NCBI GenBank assembly: GCA_037039685.1
Contig: JAWNGF010000011.1
Location: 868,001-932,000, forward strand
Reading direction: 5' to 3'
Origin: Ceratobasidium sp. AG-K
Taxonomy: Eukaryota > Basidiomycota > Agaricomycetes > Cantharellales > Ceratobasidiaceae
DNA length: 64,000 nucleotides
Each line of letters starts with the position of its first letter. Positions within the stretch are counted from its first letter, which is position 1. This document shows positions 58,284 to 64,000 of this stretch, piece after piece. Under the pieces are notes generated by a model. It did no database searches, was not told the DNA's origin, and worked only from the letters and a program-made list of their open reading frames with translations. The position numbers and the translations under genes were made by a program.

Positions 58284-61215
58284 TCAACGATGGGAATTAT
58301 TCGAGTGGGGGTAGTATGCGTCATAATGCTGCCCGCCAAACGGAGGCAGGGTGCTCCCATGAGCGGGACTTGCCTGCATCCCGTGGCCGGCAATGCCCAT
58401 CCCAACATTGATGCCATGTGTGGGCATCGTGCCGTGATGTGCGCCCATGCCAGAGCCAAAGAACTGTGGCGGCTCGGCGGTAAAGTGGTTGGCGCCGGCG
58501 TCGGTAAAGGGCATGTCAAACCCAATGTTGCCCTCGTACGACGCAAACATGGCCAACCCCTCACCCGATCCCGCCGCGGCCTTGTCGAGGAGTATCGGAT
58601 TTGAGGTGGGCGAGTTGTGGTGCGAGTCTGGGACACCCGAGGACGATGGCGTGTGCCAGCTCCCGTCAGAATGGGCCGTCAGCGGGCCGGGGTCGACCGC
58701 CGGTTGGGGGTCCATGAGCGTGAGTTGGGGTGGACGCCGGGCCGTGGTCGAGGCAGGCATCAGCTCCGAGCTATTGCGCATCGCCGCGCTGGGCCTGATC
58801 ATGTCGGGTCCGACCGTGCCCAATCCGTACCCACTCCCAGTGTCTCCGCCAGCGCCCGAATCTGGCCGGACCAGCCGCTCGTTCCACAAGCGCTCCTCCT
58901 CGTCCACCTGTCGGTTCTCCCAAGCCCACTTGAGGGTCGCGATCCGCTCCTCGGATTTGGAAAACGCCCATCGCATTTCTTCGAGGGCCTGGACGCACGT
59001 ACGGATATCGTCCTCGGTGCCCGAGTCGCGTGCGAGGCACAGGCCGGCGTAGAAGCATCCGTCACGAACGAGCGAGGCGTCGTACTGGAAAAAGGACGAT
59101 CCGAGGTGGCGCCGGATGAGGGTGACAATATTTCCCGCAACATCGTGACCTGGACAGGTGTCAGCCTGGGTGTGACGTGTGTCAGCGCACTTACATTGAG
59201 TCTCTGCGATCGAGTGCAGCCTCGTGAGCTTGGCCAGCAAAGGCTCATGACTGACATCAGGGTCGACGATGAACGCAGCGTCCCGGGTTCGCTTGTGTTC
59301 GATCATGCGCTGCTTGAGCGACTCGCGAATAATGTTGTCTACAGGGTTCGGAGCCGAAACGATCGAGCAGACGCCACCGACAAGCGCGCAGAACGTCCCG
59401 AAATAGCATGGTCGAGATGAGCGACAGTAGAAGTAGGGGTCCAAAACACTCACGGCATTCAAAGATAAAGATCTATGCATACACTCCGTTTAGTGCCATG
59501 ATAAATTAAATTTTTAAATTATGCGTACCTGCCAGCCATTGACGAATCGTTCGGTGTCCTCTGTTTGGATGATGCCAACCTAGGCCGTATCAGCAAACCC
59601 CTCACCCACGCTGACTGAAACAGCTTACCGGACCGACGTGTCGTAGACCCTCAAACTCTTCCCAGCTGCGGCCAAGGGCGTCCCAGGCGTCCTTGAGGCC
59701 GGGCTCGTTGACGTCTTCTTTGCGCTTCGCCTTGGGGCCGGTCAAGGCGGCGTGGATTTGACGGCAGGCACTTGAGAGCCTGATGGGAGCTGTTGCGTAC
59801 CGATAGGAGTATGAGTATGTGATGGACGTGCGGGTGAGGGACTGGTTGTTGCCTAGCGATGGAAATGTAATCTGGAACGATGACAAATCGTCGTCCTCGC
59901 TGCACAAAGGAGTCAGTCGGCGGTAGAGACGTGGACCGGAGGAGACTCACAATATCAATCTGCCACCCCGCAGTCCGCTGGTGATTCCCTCATGGACGTG
60001 GCCGTACCAAAAGATGCGGGCGCGGACGAGGGCGTCGACGAATTCGCCCTGGCCGGACTTGACGAGCGAGCCGAGGGAGCACAGAGTGTATACCTGAGAT
60101 ACGGTCGCCTCGTACATGGCCTGATCAGATGGAAGACCGGGGACATAATGAAGCGGACGAGGCGTCGGGCCGGACAATTTTCGGGGCGGAGGACAAGGTC
60201 AGCGGTGTGCGATGAGCCGTGGCAAAAACTTACCAGTCGCTCCAGCTGGGTTTGGACGTCTGTGGCTGCTTAGTTTATGGAGAAACGTGGTAGGATGTAC
60301 GTACCTTCTGTCAGTGGCATGATCAGAAGAAGCACACGGACACCATCCCAAGTGGGCTTGCGGAGCAGGCCGTGCTTATCGATGAGGCCCAGGATCTCGC
60401 GGACCATCTCATTGCAGCGGCGGCGGCGCTCTCGGACACCCTCGAGGCCGTTGGAGGGCTCTTCGACGCCGTATTCGTTAACACCATAGGTTGCAGCCCA
60501 TGTGACTGGGGGATATGAGTACAAGGACAAGTGGATTCACGTGAGCTTACCGAGCAGCATGCAGATCATGCTGCCTGCGATGCCAAGGCTCTCTGGTTTG
60601 CCCTGTTCCGACTCGTAGAAGCGGGCGCTGAACTCGGTGGGGTCGACAATGGGGCGTTGGATGTGGAAGCGTCGGTAGAATGGGCTGCCAAAGAACTCAG
60701 GCTGCAGCTTTGGGATGCACGACGGGGTGCGCGACATAGCCCGGGGAGATCCAGTCGTGTCGGAGGGGGCGGCGTCGGCCTGGGGTGCAGTCGAGCCGTA
60801 TACTTGTCTGCTGATAGTTAGTAGACATACAACTGATAACAACGTACGCACTCGACTTGGGCTAGGCGGCGACCGCGACGGAGCAGCTTGACAGCCTTGA
60901 CATTGGCAAACTCGTCACTGGAGAGGATGAGCTACGCCAAAAATTCACTGGAAATACTTACACGCATTTGAGCCCGCGTTCCTGGCAATTGGTGCACATG
61001 GGTGTTTCACCCGCTCGCGGGGCGACGTCCTTGAGATCGCACTTGACGCGACGCATTCGGCAGGCGCCGCATGCTGCAAACTGCTGGCGGGTGCTCTTGG
61101 GCTGCGAGTCGCGGCGGGCACTAGCAGCCGACGACGACGACGGGGTAGGGCGGGGGCGCGCATAGGGATGGGAAGCGCTGGGCTGACGAGTAGGCGACGA
61201 ACTGTCTGCAGGCAT
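58284..61215 (-). CDS. Zn(II)2Cys6 fungal transcription factor
   Basis: This is a nuclear DNA-binding regulator of the Gal4 type with a fungal transcription-factor middle domain. The ATG at 61215 gives MPADSSSPTRQPSASHPYAR. The binuclear zinc cluster is CGACRMRRVKCD, a long linker, then CTNCQERGLKC, so six cysteines are in place. A basic stretch, VKAVKLLRRGRRLAQVEKVY, follows. The middle region includes FFGSPFYRRFHIQRPIVDP, GIAGSMICMLLG, RRRRCNEMVREILGLIDKHG and LLRKPTWDGVRVLLLIMPLT. VSQVYTLCSLGSLVKSG and RARIFWYGHVHEGITSGLRG come next, as expected for the fungal_trans domain. The C-terminal 250 residues are Pro/Gly/Ser/His-rich, ending HYDAYYPHSNNSHR, and may be an activation region. About ten exons have an intact frame. 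Target genes are unknown. Confidence 0.9.
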
Positions 61216-64000
61216 GGCGAGTCGGATGCGGAGACGAGGCGAATTGTTCCCGAGGCGCGGCCTTATATCCTCAAATCACCCCTGCTTCTGTGTGTACGAT
61301 TGTGTGGGTCGAGACTGATCGCCTTTCTCCCTCACCTCAAGTCATCTCTGAACCTGTTCTCCCTCAATGCACAGCATCGCCCTTTCTGCTGCCGCCGCCC
61401 GCAGCACTCTCGACGCTGCCTCGACAACGGTCCTCGTCGCCCCGGCGCACCCGGGAGTCCGGAAAGCCGCACCCGACCCCCGCACACCCTGCTTCTCCGC
61501 TTCTATCCGCTTCCGCCCTGTTTTCATTTATCCCGAAGCGGCAGCCAACGCTCTGATCATCACCGCATGACGCCATTCAGTCAGCATGTGTCAGCTCGGC
61601 GCCAGCACGGCGATCCACCCCTCCCCAATCTATCAACATCCAGCGCCATGGTCCATTCTGCCACCGCCCACTACCACGTGCGTGACACTTCCGACATCGG
61701 ACGGCTCGCTGCCTCTTCTAGGTAACTCAAAATAATACTCTGTTCTGGGTCTTGTCTACTGCTTTTGTCAACGCTCCACGTGCCCCACCGCTGTGCCACT
61801 GTTGTTGGTCTCCATTGTAGTCGTCTGCATTTTCGCCCTTGTTCTGATTGCGGGACACAATGATCTCTAAATGACGAAATTTAAAAACGCAAATTCATCT
61901 CGCATCTACGGAGATAATCCAACTACGACCCTTGGATAGGCTTATAATTGAACCGTCTTTCGCCTCTTCGCTCGCCATACGCAATCGTCACTATGAGCGT
62001 CCCAAACAAGCATATCTTTAATTCCCGATTTTTGCCTCCTGCACTGGGCCTGATCCGGTTGATAATTTCTACGATTTCCGCCCCCAACACACGGCGCAAG
62101 TCTAGGTACCCGTATAGACTTTTTGATCGTGACGCATCCTTTGTCGGTCCGCAGTGTTGACGCGGCCGCGGCACCCCTGCCGACGTCGCTGGATCGACCG
62201 CAGTGCTGTTCGGTATAGGCAAGAGATCGTCCGCAGCCGGCGAGAGATCGCCCATACTTGATCGACAATGACTGGATCGACTGCAGCATAGCCCGACGAC
62301 TCACCGCAGCACAGCATACATCCCGCAGTACAGGCACCGACTCTCGACTACTCTAGCTTTTCTTACTGACGACGCTAACGTCTGAAGCAACAGTCTGGCC
62401 GAAGCGACCAGAGCGGCTCGAGCTCAATCGGAACACACGTGCTGTCACGGTTATCTCTATCTAGATTCTGGTATTACTATGATGCAGCTCCCTGGCGCGA
62501 ACACGGCAATGCACTCCACGTTGAGCCTGTCCAACTCGATGGCGGAGTTTGCTAGGTGGGTTCTGATCTGGGGTATATGCGGCTTTCTGGAAACCACCCC
62601 CTGGACCCCACAAACGTTGTCGGCGCGGTTTATCCTCGAACCTAGATTTCTCTGTCAGCTCTTTTCTTGTCCTTCGCTGTCGTCTTGAACTATCGCACCT
62701 GGACAACTCGGTTAAACCGGGTGACACTTGCAAATCGGCGGGCTCGGCATTTCATGGTGCGCCAAGTTTGTCCCGACGTTGCCAACCCTTGAATTTTTTC
62801 AAGGAACTCGCTAGAACGTTTGTGCTTTGGCTCTCGATTTGGCAGTGTTCTGTCCAAGCTGTATCTCGTCACAGTTCTTTTTGCAGACTCGCGTTTTAGG
62901 ATTCGTAATCCTCGATCAAGCAGGCCCGACTCTCGATCCCGCTTCTTTTACCGTCGGGTAGCGTAAGCATTTCCTTCGATAACTGAATGCTCGGAGAGTG
63001 CCATTACGTTCTGCGGCGGATCGACCAGGCAAAAGTGTCATGTCAAGCTTAATTTATGAAAATAATTACACCTAGTCCTTCTCGGGTTTGTCCAGATCTA
63101 CTATTTACCCATTTAGAGTCATTTTTTTTTACACATGAATTGGACACCGAGATGAAATGTCGATCGCTGACAGAAAATGTGTGGATAAACTTGAACAAGC
63201 GGCGTGGCGCGTGTCCAAATCGCGTGCGTACGACGTGGTTGAGACACTTGCAAGACATGCTCGCCTGGGCGACGGGTGTGCTGTTTGAAGAGCGGACGCG
63301 GCGAGGTCCGGGCCTCGTGTAGCACCGCTTTGAGCTTCATCGTACTTGAAACACTGCCCATACAGCCTATTGCGATAATTTTGCGACAGATGGAAACCCC
63401 GGGGTTATTGTGTCGGGAGCCCCATGTTTTCTCGGACTGAGATACGAAATCGGCATATGCTCATCCCCCCAAACACCCGCGCTCCCGCTTTTTTCAAGCG
63501 CCGTTCATCTCACTGTTAAGGGGTATCGTCGGCCGGTGTCGGCTACCGCTAGGCTATCGTCACATCAGATGCTCAAAAGTACACACTGTGGGCGCGTTCG
63601 GTTCACCCCCTGAGCTCGGGCGTGGGAACCCATTCCTGGTGAATTCGTATGCGCCGGTATGGCCGCGCATATCTCTTCATCGAGATAGGATTGCTGACTC
63701 AGCCCCGGGGCGAGGAAAAAGGCACAGTCTAGGCTCGGTAACTGTGCCTGTGCCTGACATGTGTGGCGCAACCATTGACGATGACGAACTAGCAGGGCGA
63801 CAAAGCAACGCATTTGTATCTGCTAGACGCGCATTTTGACTTGTGCCTTGCTGGAGAAACGGTTGATGCGGTTTCCCCTGGGTTATATTGGTTGTAGCCA
63901 AGTGCATTCCAGGGCGGGCGTCGGGCGCAAGTGTGTCAGGGATGGCGGGACCGAGTGGTGATCAAGCGGCGATCGAATAAAATCAATTGTATTAAATCAA
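61216..64000. other. Gene-poor right end of the window
   Basis: About 2.8 kb with no supported gene. The first 500 bases are C- and T-rich and should hold the transcription factor's promoter and leader. Open frames after that are short, overlap on both strands and lack family-like runs. A 12-base string GGATCGACYGCAG occurs twice near 62190 and 62275. I see no terminal repeats or transposase remnants. Confidence 0.45.

Noticed and set aside
62100..62340. Repeated GGATCGAC motifs as a possible repeat array
   Set aside because: Only two full copies with irregular spacing; not enough for an array.
61216..64000. Transposon or LTR remnant in the gene-poor end
   Set aside because: No terminal repeats, target-site duplications, or reverse transcriptase or transposase motifs seen on either strand.

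Overview
This window looks like nuclear DNA from a filamentous basidiomycete. Genes are broken by many introns of about 45-60 bp, mostly GT-AG, with short exons and CT-rich leaders. The gene set includes a priA-like cysteine-rich secreted protein, a LaeA-like methyltransferase, a membrane-anchored GH5 glucanase and etherase-type fungal GSTs. Together these suggest an Agaricomycete, and a Rhizoctonia-like Cantharellales member would fit. That placement comes from protein style only and has not been tested by a search. I saw no rRNA, tRNA, CRISPR array, intact transposon or viral gene.

Layout. 1-3.5 kb: two tandem GH76 mannanase-like genes on the minus strand, the first cut by the window edge. 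4.3-7.7 kb: a Ubp3/USP10-type deubiquitinase. 8.3-9.6 kb: fibrillarin. 11-12.3 kb: cohesin acetyltransferase Eco1. 12.7-15 kb: an MFS transporter. 15.4-16.3 kb: a seven-knuckle CNBP/Gis2 protein. 16.9-17.2 kb: ATP synthase epsilon. 18.3-19.8 kb: a LaeA-like methyltransferase. 19.9-20.7 kb: cytochrome oxidase subunit IV/5. 20.9-22.2 kb: Mdm12. 22.6-24.1 kb: pyruvate dehydrogenase E1 alpha, divergent from an aldo-keto reductase (24.5-26 kb). 27.2-28.3 kb: an unusual Rab GTPase. 29.7-31.2 kb: an unrecognised protein with a PCNA-binding-like motif. 32.7-34.2 kb: an RGS/Rax1-like membrane protein. 35.2-37.9 kb: a GH5 exo-beta-1,3-glucanase. 38.8-40.3 kb: a class I aminotransferase. 40.7-41.7 kb: a penta-EF-hand protein. 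41.8-43 kb: a HAD hydrolase. 43.3-49.9 kb: five tandem glutathione S-transferases. 50.6-51.7 kb: priA-like. 52.7-53.2 kb: QCR10, divergent from NOP16 (53.3-54.5 kb). 54.9-57.9 kb: Iml2/TTC39-like. 58.3-61.2 kb: a Zn2Cys6 transcription factor. 61.2-64 kb: no gene seen.

How the genes relate. Most are unrelated housekeeping genes, with many nuclear-encoded mitochondrial functions (ATP15, COX5, MDM12, PDA1, QCR10 and possibly IML2). The two accessory-looking features are the GH76 pair and the five-gene GST array. In the array, the two genes at the high-coordinate end share an upstream block containing a CTCGGG...CCCGAG inverted repeat at almost the same distance from each start codon.

Caution. 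At least eleven single-base frame breaks fall inside otherwise well-conserved coding regions of six unrelated genes. I read these mainly as residual indel errors in the sequence, not as gene decay. Gene ends are given as start codon to stop codon. Exon borders were placed by eye from splice signals and family conservation.
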